Shown here piece after piece: positions 48,538 to 56,304 of a stretch of 64,000 bases of DNA; position 1 is the stretch's first letter, and each line of letters opens with the position of its first letter. Origin of the DNA: a virus; IMG/VR virus record IMGVR_UViG_3300009109_000001, positions 94,043 through 158,042 of that record. One strand, 5' to 3'. Both the position numbers and the translations under genes were made by a program. The notes beneath the pieces were generated by a model. It had not been told where the DNA came from. It searched no databases and saw nothing but the letters and a program-made list of their open reading frames with translations.

Positions 48538-48981
48538 ATGACCCCAGAAATGAGAAAAGCGTTAGGAGAACTAACAGATTGCCAATTACTTCACGTAGTA
48601 AGTGAGATAATGGGTTATCATTACCAAGAAACATACGCCATTGCCCACAAGCAAGTTAGTGTTGAGGGTGATCCTTGGGAATCATGGTCACGCAATTTTA
48701 GTTTAGTTAAAGGTTCAGGCAATAAACTACCTGTTGCTGTTCGTTATGAATTAGAAGAAGCAATGGATAAATTCAGAAATGAAGATAGAATTAAACCAAA
48801 ATACTTTACTGCTATACATAGAGCAAATGCTTATGTAAATGCCGTAGGACACAATGGCGATCCAGGATATAAAAAACCTACTTTATTTGGTGCTGGTGCT
48901 GGTACTATTTTAAAATGGATGGCTTGGCTATGGTTTGCATATTTTATATTGGGATTCATCGCTCGCTGTGGTGGCCCATAA
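48538..48981 (+). CDS. Tail-anchored membrane protein of unknown function
   Basis: The 147-residue protein is soluble up to about residue 112. A single C-terminal TM helix follows (TILKWMAWLWFAYFILGFIA), with a Cys after it. The layout is that of a tail-anchored or signal-anchor protein. A strong terminator follows directly. Confidence 0.6.
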   Translation: MTPEMRKALGELTDCQLLHVVSEIMGYHYQETYAIAHKQVSVEGDPWESWSRNFSLVKGSGNKLPVAVRYELEEAMDKFRNEDRIKPKYFTAIHRANAYVNAVGHNGDPGYKKPTLFGAGAGTILKWMAWLWFAYFILGFIARCGGP

Positions 48982-49006
48982 ACCTCCTTTTTGGAGGTTT
49001 ATTTTT
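48980..49006 (+). terminator. Rho-independent terminator
   Basis: AAACCTCC (48980-48987), loop TTTTT, GGAGGTTT (48993-49000), then ATTTTT. It is a textbook stem plus T run that ends the 47557-48981 unit. Confidence 0.88.
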
Positions 49007-49015
49007 GACTTTTAA

Positions 49016-49021
49016 TAAATA
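49016..49021 (+). promoter_or_regulatory. Late-promoter-like TAAATA
   Basis: AATAAATAAC occurs five bases ahead of the ATG at 49027, right after the terminator, where a new promoter is expected. Confidence 0.4.
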
Positions 49022-49026
49022 ACGAC

Positions 49027-49215
49027 ATGAAGAGATTGCTCGATAAGTTTAAGCAGGAAGAGCCGCCTCCTCAAAGAAAATTTGTAGCAGAAATTAGAGA
49101 CACGTTTAACGAAAAGAAGATCTATAGAGCGAGGTGGGTATGGTATCATACAATCCTTGCCGCGGAATTGTTTTTAATTATTATTTTGTTAATTGGGATA
49201 TTGATAAAAATTTAA
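49027..49215 (+). CDS. Small single-TM protein
   Basis: The 62-residue protein has a basic N-terminal region (MKRLLDKFKQEEPPPQRK) and a C-terminal TM helix (ILAAELFLIIILLIGILIKI). It is probably an inner-membrane peptide with cytoplasmic N terminus. Unknown function. Confidence 0.6.
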   Translation: MKRLLDKFKQEEPPPQRKFVAEIRDTFNEKKIYRARWVWYHTILAAELFLIIILLIGILIKI

Positions 49216-49230
49216 GGAACATAGTTAGGC

Positions 49231-49701
49231 GTGGCCACAACACCTATACACAAGCACTTAATCATAAGAGCAGAAGTAACAGATCCACCCGGAAAAGACG
49301 ACATTCAACGAATGATCGATTGGACTACTGAGTTAATCGATGAAATAGATATGAAACTCCTTGATGGCCCTTTTTGTAAGTATGTGGACATTGAAGGAAA
49401 CTCCGGACTCACCGTTGTAGCAATTATAGAAACCAGTCATATTGCAATGCACGTATGGGATGAAGCATCACCCGCGTTAATGCAATTGGATGTGTATACC
49501 TGTGGCCCATTTAAACCAATTTTAGTATTTGAGAAATTACGAGATTTTGGATTAACTAAACTTGAATGGAAGTATTTAGACCGAGAGACACAATTAAAAT
49601 TAGAGCATATTGGCGTTTGGGACAATCCAGCGAAAGGAACAGGCTGGGAAAGTTTACGTGAGGCACAACTGCCTAATCATGCAACACTCAACAACGGATA
49701 A
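49231..49701 (+). CDS. S-adenosylmethionine decarboxylase-like (SpeD) protein
   Basis: The protein is 156 residues from a GTG start. The SpeD core is present: I-I-E-T-S-H-I-A-M-H-V-W-D-E (Ser 69, His 74), then L-D-V-Y-T-C-G (Cys 91). In SpeD, the Ser becomes a pyruvoyl group after self-cleavage, and the His and Cys assist. Here the residue before Ser is Thr, not the usual Glu, and the spacing to Cys is two residues longer than in the Thermotoga enzyme. So it may process differently or act on another substrate; SpeD relatives that decarboxylate Orn or Arg are known. Polyamine production for DNA packing or translation is plausible. Confidence 0.82.
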   Translation: MATTPIHKHLIIRAEVTDPPGKDDIQRMIDWTTELIDEIDMKLLDGPFCKYVDIEGNSGLTVVAIIETSHIAMHVWDEASPALMQLDVYTCGPFKPILVFEKLRDFGLTKLEWKYLDRETQLKLEHIGVWDNPAKGTGWESLREAQLPNHATLNNG

Positions 49702-50026
49702 AGAAAAAGAATATAAACCAACTCTAATACAATGCCCAAGGTGTACTGCGTCTGGATTTGCTATTCATGACGATAAAACACATTGGAAGTGCCTAGTCTG
49801 CGGGCATGTTCAACCACATAAAGGAGCAAATGGAAACAAAATGAGCCATTGGCCATATACTACTGAGGAGTGGGAGATGGTTTCAAAAGCAAACTATGTC
49901 CACTTCAAGGACCCAGACATAGGTCCAGATCAATTAAAAGACACAAACGGAATACCAGAAGAAAAAGAATCAAAATTTACAAACTTAACCCAGCCAATTA
50001 AGGACTGGTTATTTAAGAGGTGGTAA
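49679..50026 (+). CDS. Zinc-ribbon protein
   Basis: From ATG 49679 the protein is 115 residues. It has C-P-R-C and later C-L-V-C-G-H (about residues 19-41), forming a zinc ribbon as in transcription or ribosome-associated factors. The C-terminal part is helical with conserved-looking W residues. It overlaps the SpeD-like gene by 23 bases. A DNA- or RNA-binding regulator is a fair guess. Confidence 0.68.
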   Translation: MQHSTTDKEKEYKPTLIQCPRCTASGFAIHDDKTHWKCLVCGHVQPHKGANGNKMSHWPYTTEEWEMVSKANYVHFKDPDIGPDQLKDTNGIPEEKESKFTNLTQPIKDWLFKRW

Positions 50027-50027
50027 C

Positions 50028-50207
50028 ATGTCAGATACCGCCGACTGGGAGGCCCTTAAGAAGAAAGCATTCGAAAGGGAGTTAGCAAACGACATATGGA
50101 AAAAATTAAAAGGACGTGAATTACCTGATACGTGGGATGAAAAACAAGTGCAATCAATTATAGAAAGATATTGGCACAAAGCAATAGCATTTAGCGAAGG
50201 ATATTAG
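50028..50207 (+). CDS. Small helical protein (59 aa)
   Basis: The 59-residue protein is helical and charged (ADWEALKKKAFERELANDIWKK). It starts one base after the zinc-ribbon gene stop and overlaps the next gene by one base. No family recognised. Confidence 0.6.
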   Translation: MSDTADWEALKKKAFERELANDIWKKLKGRELPDTWDEKQVQSIIERYWHKAIAFSEGY

Positions 50208-50722
50208 TGCCAGAACATATTAAATTTACTTTTAAATCAACAAATAAAGAACGTGCCATATTGTGGCCAAAAATCAATGATAAATTTATTATGCTTGATG
50301 AGACTCCACTGTGGCCTGCTTGCATAGCAACAGGAGATCATCGACAAGTTGCGGATATATGGATGGAAGTGCCAGATGATTTTGAAGATGGGGAACATAC
50401 ATTACAAATTGATATGATTCCAATGAATGAGTTTATAGAATCAAAATTAGAATCAATTGAAGTAAATGGTATAGAATTTGAATTTACTGATCAACGGTGG
50501 GGGGATGTTGTAACAACATATCAACAAGAAAGTGCTGATGTTTATATTGATCATTATAATGGGGAATTAGTTACGATGAATTTAAATAGAGACAATCAAT
50601 TAGATAGTAATAAATATTGGAAGTTTAAATGGTTTGAAGAACCGAGTATATATGGTAGAGGTTCTTGGACTTTTACATTTTCATTACCATATATGGCATG
50701 GTATAAAAGTATATTTTATTGA
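50207..50722 (+). CDS. Beta-rich protein, paralogue family member A
   Basis: This 171-residue strand-rich protein starts at GTG. It has IKFTFKSTNKERAIL, then DIWMEVPDDFEDGEHTLQI, and ends PYMAWYKSIFY. Three similar proteins occur at 51893, 60075 and 60746, with N-terminal strands and a final aromatic helix. The fold may be a beta-sandwich like carbohydrate-binding modules. Role unknown; see the family finding. Confidence 0.55.
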   Translation: MPEHIKFTFKSTNKERAILWPKINDKFIMLDETPLWPACIATGDHRQVADIWMEVPDDFEDGEHTLQIDMIPMNEFIESKLESIEVNGIEFEFTDQRWGDVVTTYQQESADVYIDHYNGELVTMNLNRDNQLDSNKYWKFKWFEEPSIYGRGSWTFTFSLPYMAWYKSIFY

Positions 50723-50728
50723 GAAATT

Positions 50729-51067
50729 ATGATTACAGTAACAGAAGCCGCACAAAAAAAGATAAAAGAAATGTGCGAAGAAAATGATATGCCAGCAGTA
50801 CGCCCGTTTGTTCATGGTGGCGGTTGTTCAGGCATGTCACATTCTATGACATTTGCTGATGAAAAAGATTGGAGAGATACAGAAGTTGCTCCTTATGTAT
50901 ATGTAGATCCTGTTTGTATGCAATACATGGACGGAGCAACTATCGATTATGATACTTCAGGTATGAGCCCAACATTTGTATTTCAAGATGTATTTAGAGC
51001 ACAAGGAGGCACTGGTGTTTGTGGAGGATGCGGAGCGGCAACTGGCCCTGGCTATTCACCCCATTAA
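50729..51067 (+). CDS. IscA/HesB-type iron-sulfur carrier, copy 2
   Basis: The 112-residue A-type carrier has VTEAAQKKIKEMCEE, G-G-G-C-S-G-M (Cys 33), YMDGATIDYD and C-G-G-C-G at the C terminus, so all three metal-ligand Cys are present. It is diverged from copy 1 at 25142. It is directly followed by a heme-oxygenase-like diiron candidate and could supply iron or clusters to it or to the radical SAM enzymes (inference). The C terminus has an extra Gly-rich tail. Confidence 0.92.
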   Translation: MITVTEAAQKKIKEMCEENDMPAVRPFVHGGGCSGMSHSMTFADEKDWRDTEVAPYVYVDPVCMQYMDGATIDYDTSGMSPTFVFQDVFRAQGGTGVCGGCGAATGPGYSPH

Positions 51068-51074
51068 ATAAATA
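51065..51074 (+). promoter_or_regulatory. Late-promoter-like TAAATAAATA
   Basis: Two overlapping TAAATA cores at the end of the IscA-like gene, 20 bases ahead of the HDO-like gene at 51095. Confidence 0.4.
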
Positions 51075-51094
51075 CATTAAATGGGAGAGTAGTT

Positions 51095-51880
51095 ATGATT
51101 AGTGATGCAGAAGCATTCGAGTATCTTAAATTAGAACTAAAAGAAACAGTTTTATCTCACCCAATCATTAAAAGAAATAATTATCTTTGGTGGTTTTCAC
51201 AAACAACAGACTTAACCAAAGAAGATCTTATTATTTTAACAAAAGAGTTTTCAGTATTTTCAAATCAATTTATAGTTGCTCAACTACACAAAACACTTAA
51301 TGCTAATAGTTTGGAACAGATGCATGATGCCAAAGAAATATTAGTAAATGAATTGGGTGTACTTTTTACAAACGAAACAGTGGATAACAGCACATTTAGA
51401 TTTAAGGCCGCTCATTTTGAGTGGCTTGTTCATTTTGCAAGCAAGTTAGGCTTGGAATTTAATGATATTGGTAAACGCAAACATGGCAGTCCATCAACAT
51501 TATTTTATTGTGACGAACTAATACGTATATATGGCAGTCCAGATTTTAACACAGCCGCCGGTGCTAGTTTTGCTGTAGAGAATTGGGCCAATGCTGGTTT
51601 TTGGCAACAATTAATGGATGGCATAGAAAATTTTAATGAGTATAATACAGAGGGTATTACATTACCATTGCAGTTTTTTTCATTCCATGATAAACTAGAA
51701 GCACAACACGCACAACATACTTGGGATGAATTGCGTGATTTACATGATAAAGAACCAGAATTTGATAAAGATAAGTTTATTGCCGCTGGTATGGAAATGT
51801 TAGATGGTGTTTATGCTTTTTGGGAAGGTTTAGATCAAAATAGAATTGCCAGATATTGGAGAGAAACTCGAGGCGGTTAA
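51095..51880 (+). CDS. Heme-oxygenase-like diiron oxidase candidate
   Basis: The 261-residue all-helical protein has a pattern like the HDO/CADD group. E-N-W-A-N-A-G-F-W (Glu 162) and H-D-K-L-E-A-Q-H (His 198, Glu 202, His 205) match the second-half ligands of diiron sites in CADD-type oxidases. Earlier E and H residues (Glu 86, His 107) could supply the rest. HDO enzymes oxidise amines, fatty acids or make p-aminobenzoate. The IscA-like gene next to it fits metal supply. The assignment rests on motif spacing, so activity is not certain. Confidence 0.65.
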   Translation: MISDAEAFEYLKLELKETVLSHPIIKRNNYLWWFSQTTDLTKEDLIILTKEFSVFSNQFIVAQLHKTLNANSLEQMHDAKEILVNELGVLFTNETVDNSTFRFKAAHFEWLVHFASKLGLEFNDIGKRKHGSPSTLFYCDELIRIYGSPDFNTAAGASFAVENWANAGFWQQLMDGIENFNEYNTEGITLPLQFFSFHDKLEAQHAQHTWDELRDLHDKEPEFDKDKFIAAGMEMLDGVYAFWEGLDQNRIARYWRETRGG

Positions 51881-51892
51881 TTAAATATCTAT

Positions 51893-52348
51893 ATGGAAGT
51901 TAAATTAGTATTTGATATAAAACCTGATATCAATGTACTAGTAAATCAAATTAAAGTAGATACAAAATTATCATTAATAGTTAATAGTGATACAAAAACA
52001 CTTCTTCCTGAGTGGATGGACATACAAGCACGAGATGATGATAAATTATTTACTAATGGCTATATATTAAGTTTTAATATAGTAGTAGATGAGCATGTTG
52101 TTTCTGATCAACGTATTACTATTATGCCATATAAATGGGGTTTTCCTAAAAATCTTACTTTAAGTAGTATTATATTTGATAATATTAAGATAGATGCTAG
52201 TGAAGGTATTCTTACAGTACATGATATAACAACATATAAATGCGGAGATCGTGTACAAGAAGGAAACATTCTTAATGATCCTAATAGTTCACTTGAAGTT
52301 AAATTTAAAACTCCGCTATATGATTGGTTATTGGATTCATTATTATGA
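51893..52348 (+). CDS. Beta-rich protein, paralogue family member B
   Basis: The 151-residue protein is made of alternating strands (VKLVFDIKPDIN, GYILSFNIVVDEHVV, GILTVHDITTY) and ends TPLYDWLLDSLL. It resembles 50207, 60075 and 60746 in layout. TAAATA lies at 51882-51887. It overlaps the next gene by four bases (ATGA). Unknown function. Confidence 0.55.
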   Translation: MEVKLVFDIKPDINVLVNQIKVDTKLSLIVNSDTKTLLPEWMDIQARDDDKLFTNGYILSFNIVVDEHVVSDQRITIMPYKWGFPKNLTLSSIIFDNIKIDASEGILTVHDITTYKCGDRVQEGNILNDPNSSLEVKFKTPLYDWLLDSLL

Positions 52349-52998
52349 TTATTGAACACAGTAATATATTTCCAATATTTGTTAGTGAGTTTGATTTAAC
52401 TGATCACGAATGTAATTCATTAGTAATTAAGAAAATAGATACTTATTATGAAAAGAAAGACCCTACTTTATACAATAATAATAGAGAAAGATTTCTAAAT
52501 GAACCAGACTTGATAGAATTATGGAAAACATTTCAAGAATGTTGTGATATATATTGTGAAAACGCAAATATAAAACCTGTTATCGTAAGTTCTAATTGGA
52601 TCAATGCATTGCAATTAGATGATAATCTTAGAGCACACAGACATCCAGTAAGTGTAATAAGTGGTGTATACTACCCTTATGTTGAATTAACAGAATCTCC
52701 ACTTATATTTGAGAATCCTGCTAGTCCAATAATAAAAGAACATAATATACGCCGTATACTGAAAAATTTTAATAATACATCAGGATTATCTAAAAAAGAT
52801 TACGAAGTTAATGATATAGAGTTTCATCCACAAAATGAATCATTAATTATTTTCCCTTCATATTTAAATCATTGGGTTAACTCAAGTACTACAAATAAAA
52901 GATATACTGTAGTGTTTAATACATTGTTGTATTCTGAAAGAAAATCATTTAAACCACACCTTAGGGATTATAGGATAGAGCCACACGAAGATAAATAA
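52345..52998 (+). CDS. 2OG-Fe(II) oxygenase-like protein (TIGR02466-type pattern)
   Basis: From ATG 52345 the protein is 217 residues. The pattern W-I-N-A-L-Q-L...H-R-H-P-V-S-V-I-S-G-V-Y-Y, followed by PLIFENPAS and LIIFPSYLNHWVNSS...R-Y-T-V-V-F-N, fits the phage/cyanobacterial putative 2OG-Fe(II) oxygenase family. It has the H-x-H/D type iron site, distal His and 2OG-binding Arg. The four-base overlap couples it to the beta-rich protein gene. The substrate is unknown. Confidence 0.75.
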   Translation: MIIEHSNIFPIFVSEFDLTDHECNSLVIKKIDTYYEKKDPTLYNNNRERFLNEPDLIELWKTFQECCDIYCENANIKPVIVSSNWINALQLDDNLRAHRHPVSVISGVYYPYVELTESPLIFENPASPIIKEHNIRRILKNFNNTSGLSKKDYEVNDIEFHPQNESLIIFPSYLNHWVNSSTTNKRYTVVFNTLLYSERKSFKPHLRDYRIEPHEDK

Positions 52999-53033
52999 TA
53001 TTAATAAAATTTAATTCATGAGAGAATTTAGAT

Positions 53034-53789
53034 ATGTCAAACCCAACGAATATACGAACATTGCTTGAAACTTTGGATGTTATTAATGAGGCCGGAGGCT
53101 CTCCCCATTCGGAAGCTAAACCTGGCTATAACGATGATGGATCCCGAAAAACTGGCTTTTCTCTTGCTAGAGCACAAGATGAATTGGCTCAGATTCAAGC
53201 ACAAATAGCCGCTCTCCAAGCAAGAGCACAGAAAATACAATCCGCTCAACCAAATGTAATACCAAGTGATATAACAGGTATGGCAGGCAGTGGTGATGTA
53301 AACAAGGAACTTGCGGCGATAAAGGCTGAACGTCGAGCGATAATGAAAAAAGCATGGGAAACAGGTGATCCCAGTTTAATAACTAATGCTGACGACAGAG
53401 AATCTTTAGGATTGCCTCCACTTGCTCAAAGTGTTGACGGCAAAACACCACAAAAACATATGCATGATGGTCCAAGAGATCCAGTTATGGATGGACCACC
53501 ACCAGATATTGCTGGTGAAAAACCTGATCTTTGGGCCTACGCTAATAGAAAAAATAAAGAGCAATATGAGAAAGAACTTAAGGCAAGAGAGGAAGCCAAA
53601 GCAAAAGGATTCATACCAGAACCTTGGTCACATGCGGCAAGAAGGGGTATGCCAGATGCACCAGACCTTTTTAAATGGGCAAAAAAGAAAGAAATTGAGA
53701 AAGCCGCTCAACCAAAGCCTGAGCCAAAGAAGGGATTATGGGGTAAACCAATGAATCCTGAAACCGGCGCAGATGCACGAAATAAATGA
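53034..53789 (+). CDS. Putative ejected virion protein, low complexity
   Basis: The 251-residue protein has an N terminus with L-L-E-T-L-D-V-I-N-E-A, where I-N-E before A fits the T4 prohead-protease rule. A Gln/Ala-rich coil follows (ARAQDELAQIQAQIAALQARAQ), then Pro/Lys/Glu-rich segments. W-A-Y-A-N-R-K and L-F-K-W-A-K-K motifs lie near the end, as in 2600-3184. It is probably an internal head protein. It overlaps the next gene by four bases. Confidence 0.6.
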   Translation: MSNPTNIRTLLETLDVINEAGGSPHSEAKPGYNDDGSRKTGFSLARAQDELAQIQAQIAALQARAQKIQSAQPNVIPSDITGMAGSGDVNKELAAIKAERRAIMKKAWETGDPSLITNADDRESLGLPPLAQSVDGKTPQKHMHDGPRDPVMDGPPPDIAGEKPDLWAYANRKNKEQYEKELKAREEAKAKGFIPEPWSHAARRGMPDAPDLFKWAKKKEIEKAAQPKPEPKKGLWGKPMNPETGADARNK

Positions 53790-54487
53790 GACTTAAAGAA
53801 ATTTATATTAAAGAAGAAGCAACCGCTGGTGCAACAGCCAGTGGTAATATTGCTTCTATTGCAAATCCACACGTTACTAACCCCTCACGTAACTCAGTAG
53901 CATATACTGGCAAACCTGGTGTATCAGGCAAAGGTCCAGTAAAACAATATGTAGCAAAAAAGCAAAAACCCACTGACAATGCTTTGGATGGTGATGCTTT
54001 GTTAATGTCTAGCAAAGAACCAAAAATGATTAGACGTCAAATTCAAGAAGGCTCATTATATGAAGGTTGGCCACTTATTGCAGGTTTAGCGGCTTTGGGT
54101 GGTGCTGGTTATGCTGGTTATAAGAAATTAAAAGGCGCCGCAGATAAAACTGTGAAAAAAGTTGCTGATCGCAGATCTAAGACGGATGCGGCGATTGATA
54201 CGGCCCTTGGAACTCCCACACCTAAGAAAAAGGCTAACGAAGGCATTAGGATTGAGCCACGTAGCGAAGCAGGGAAAGCAAGTGCATTTAAGCAAGCAAT
54301 GGCAAACGCATCTAAAAATAAAGAAACGCGAGCAATTAATACAGAAAAATCCAAAAGACAAACTGCTCAAGCCGCTGGATATAAAGCAATTGTGGGCGGA
54401 AAAGATCTATCTCAGATAGCCAAAGGCCCCGCTACTAAAGCACCAAAATCACAGAAAACCACCGACCCCTCCGTCCGCGATAGATAA
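53786..54487 (+). CDS. Putative ejected virion protein with hydrophobic segment
   Basis: The 233-residue Ala/Lys/Thr-rich protein starts MRLKEIYIKEEA. A hydrophobic segment lies at about 93-110 (GWPLIAGLAALGGAGYAGY). It could insert into a membrane during genome entry. The rest is low-complexity and basic. The ATG overlaps the stop of the preceding protein. Virion ejection is an inference. Confidence 0.55.
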   Translation: MRLKEIYIKEEATAGATASGNIASIANPHVTNPSRNSVAYTGKPGVSGKGPVKQYVAKKQKPTDNALDGDALLMSSKEPKMIRRQIQEGSLYEGWPLIAGLAALGGAGYAGYKKLKGAADKTVKKVADRRSKTDAAIDTALGTPTPKKKANEGIRIEPRSEAGKASAFKQAMANASKNKETRAINTEKSKRQTAQAAGYKAIVGGKDLSQIAKGPATKAPKSQKTTDPSVRDR

Positions 54488-54492
54488 CCCAC

Positions 54493-54534
54493 TGATTTCA
54501 TTGACTTTTTAACTTATTGATTTCATTGACTTTT
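54493..54534. repeat. 17-bp direct repeat pair in an intergenic stretch
   Basis: TGATTTCATTGACTTTT occurs at 54493-54509 and again at 54518-54534, 25 bases apart. Each copy contains TTGACT. It lies in the 171-base gap between the ejected-protein genes and the higher-GC block; nothing else but the promoter at 54596 is seen in this gap. Confidence 0.7.
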
Positions 54535-54595
54535 CTGCGAATTCCGACTTTTTTCACTAATCCTTTAAAATCAAGCATTTAGAGCACAAAAAAGA

Positions 54596-54623
54596 GTGAC
54601 AGATCTGCTCGATATGCTATAAT
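54596..54623 (+). promoter_or_regulatory. Sigma70-type promoter
   Basis: GTGACA (54596-54601), 16-base spacer, TATAAT (54618-54623), the likely entry to the small-gene block from 54659. Confidence 0.6.
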
Positions 54624-54658
54624 AGTGGTATAGTTAAGTAAACCCAAGTACAGAAACT

Positions 54659-55009
54659 ATGTCAAAAACCCTTACATTCGCCCCAGGTTGGACCCAAACC
54701 ATCAATACCTCGAATGAGGTTGATGAGCGGAACGACCTCCTCTCATACATTTCGGATACGTATAAAGGACTGTACGGTTTCCGTCCTCGCTTTGATCAGC
54801 GTGAATACACTCTTACAGATCTGCGTAGGCAGGCTGATGAGTTGCAGGCGGACGTATTGCGCGAAGCGGAATACGCGAAGCAGGAGTTTCTCCGCAAGAA
54901 GCGGGAGAAAGCCGCTCACAAGCGGGCAATGAAGTATTACATGAATCTCAAACCGCGTAGCAATGCCATGGAAGTGGCAATGCTTGACGCACTCGACAAG
55001 GTAGCCTAA
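54659..55009 (+). CDS. Charged protein of unknown function
   Basis: The 116-residue protein has YISDTYKGLYGFRPRFDQREYTL, a stretch I recall from small phage and plasmid proteins, then a strongly Arg/Lys/Glu-rich helix (DVLREAEYAKQEFLRKKREK). It is soluble. The base composition is clearly more GC-rich than most of the window. No function can be named. Confidence 0.65.
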   Translation: MSKTLTFAPGWTQTINTSNEVDERNDLLSYISDTYKGLYGFRPRFDQREYTLTDLRRQADELQADVLREAEYAKQEFLRKKREKAAHKRAMKYYMNLKPRSNAMEVAMLDALDKVA

Positions 55010-55010
55010 T

Positions 55011-55241
55011 ATGTATAACGATTTTGGAATGTTTACCGACAAAGGTAATAACGAAGTGGGCAAGATAGTTTTAAAGGCTATCAAAGATATGCACACATGG
55101 CCCTGGGTACTGAAGAAACTGGAAGATCTTGGCAAGCGTAAAGGTACCGAAGAGGCAACTGATACGATGGTCCGTGAGATATGTTTTGATACTATGGATC
55201 GAGCCGGCGCCCTTCCTGAAGGGCAGTCATTTTGGGGATGA
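55011..55241 (+). CDS. Small protein of unknown function
   Basis: The 76-residue helical protein (GKIVLKAIKDMHTWPWVLKKLEDLGKRKG) starts one base after the previous stop. It is basic, with no signal or known motif, and forms an operon with the flanking small genes. Confidence 0.6.
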   Translation: MYNDFGMFTDKGNNEVGKIVLKAIKDMHTWPWVLKKLEDLGKRKGTEEATDTMVREICFDTMDRAGALPEGQSFWG

Positions 55242-55245
55242 TATA

Positions 55246-55578
55246 ATGTCATACGCAGAACATTTGGAAAAATACACAGGTGATTACTCGCCTAAATTAC
55301 CGATCAGCAAAGACAATCGGTACAAAGGTTGGTATCTCGAACAGCACAGTGAAATGGAAGCAGATGGTGATTGCTCCAAAATTTATCATGTTGCTCGCTC
55401 GTGGCCCTCAGGTGATGTCAGTATTGATTGGACACCGTATGAGTATATGACGGATGAAGAATTCAAACTGTGGATCGAACTTAAGATGCCTGGTCGCATA
55501 TCTGCTGGCCCGCTTCGTACAGAAGATCTCTGGACACTTGCCAAGGAGTATATGAACAATGACGGTATACCAGCATAA
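55246..55578 (+). CDS. Protein of unknown function
   Basis: From ATG 55246 the protein is 110 residues, with many Trp and acidic residues (WTPYEYMTDEEFKLWIELKMPGR). It overlaps the zinc-ribbon gene by 20 bases. No family recognised. Confidence 0.6.
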   Translation: MSYAEHLEKYTGDYSPKLPISKDNRYKGWYLEQHSEMEADGDCSKIYHVARSWPSGDVSIDWTPYEYMTDEEFKLWIELKMPGRISAGPLRTEDLWTLAKEYMNNDGIPA

Positions 55579-55786
55579 GCAAGATAAAAATCTCATAGTC
55601 TGTAGTGAATGTGCCGAGTCACACGCTATAGACTTGGATGAGTATGTTGAGAGCGCATTTAGTGAATGCTCTATTTGTGGCTATGTGGATGTAAAGGCCC
55701 GTGAAGAGTATATGTGGTGGTCTCATAAACTTGATAGTGAAATGAGTGATTGGGAGGACGGCAGTCTTCCTATGGAGAAAGAATAG
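55559..55786 (+). CDS. Small zinc-ribbon protein
   Basis: The 75-residue protein has C-S-E-C near the N terminus and C-S-I-C-G in the middle, a Cys4 zinc ribbon, followed by a Trp-rich acidic tail. It ends directly at the first base of tRNA-Leu. Possible RNA- or DNA-binding factor. Confidence 0.65.
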   Translation: MTVYQHKQDKNLIVCSECAESHAIDLDEYVESAFSECSICGYVDVKAREEYMWWSHKLDSEMSDWEDGSLPMEKE

Positions 55787-55873
55787 GCTCCCATGGTGGA
55801 ATTGGTATACACAACAGACTTAAAATCTGTCGGCGAAAACGCCTTGCTGGTTCGAGTCCAGCTGGGAGCACCA
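55787..55873 (+). tRNA. tRNA-Leu (UAA)
   Basis: Acceptor GCTCCCA/TGGGAGC, TGGTGGAATTGGTATACA D arm, anticodon loop CTTAAAA, long variable arm, encoded CCA. Confidence 0.96.
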
Positions 55874-55875
55874 AT

Positions 55876-55952
55876 AGAGGGGTGTAGTGTTAATGGTAGC
55901 ACGGCGGTCTCCAAAACCGCAAGTCAGGGTTCAAATCCTTGCACCTCTGCCA
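55876..55952 (+). tRNA. tRNA-Trp (CCA)
   Basis: Anticodon stem GCGGT/ACCGC with loop CTCCAAA, T arm CAGGG-TTCAAAT-CCTTG, encoded CCA. The acceptor AGAGGGG/CACCTCT has one G-A mismatch at pair 6. Confidence 0.9.
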
Positions 55953-55959
55953 AACTGAT

Positions 55960-56304
55960 ATGAAAAGAATACTAACATTATATTTCACGTATAAAGGACT
56001 CAGTGGTTTTGAGGTTGATCAATACGTGCCATTTACTACTGCGGTGGTAAATGATGATGAGGAATACGAAAGAACACAAAATTGGCTTGCTACTATTTTA
56101 GACGCTCGTCTTAAGTGTGATCAAGATATTTCAAGTTTTGTTATAACTGAGATGGAAGAAACCGAAGAAGAAACCGCAAAGCAAGAAGAAAGCCTTGGTG
56201 CTTTTATTGAGACAAAAAAGAAAACAATCCCTAAACCTGAAGGTAACATAGTTACCGTAGATTTTGGAAAGAAAGATGGACCCGACGACACAAAAGATAA
56301 TTGA
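55960..56304 (+). CDS. Acidic protein of unknown function
   Basis: From ATG 55960 the protein is 114 residues. The first 60 residues are folded-looking (ILTLYFTYKGLSGFEVDQYVPF), and a highly acidic, Lys-containing tail follows. It overlaps the SWIM-type gene by 29 bases. Unknown function. Confidence 0.6.
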   Translation: MKRILTLYFTYKGLSGFEVDQYVPFTTAVVNDDEEYERTQNWLATILDARLKCDQDISSFVITEMEETEEETAKQEESLGAFIETKKKTIPKPEGNIVTVDFGKKDGPDDTKDN

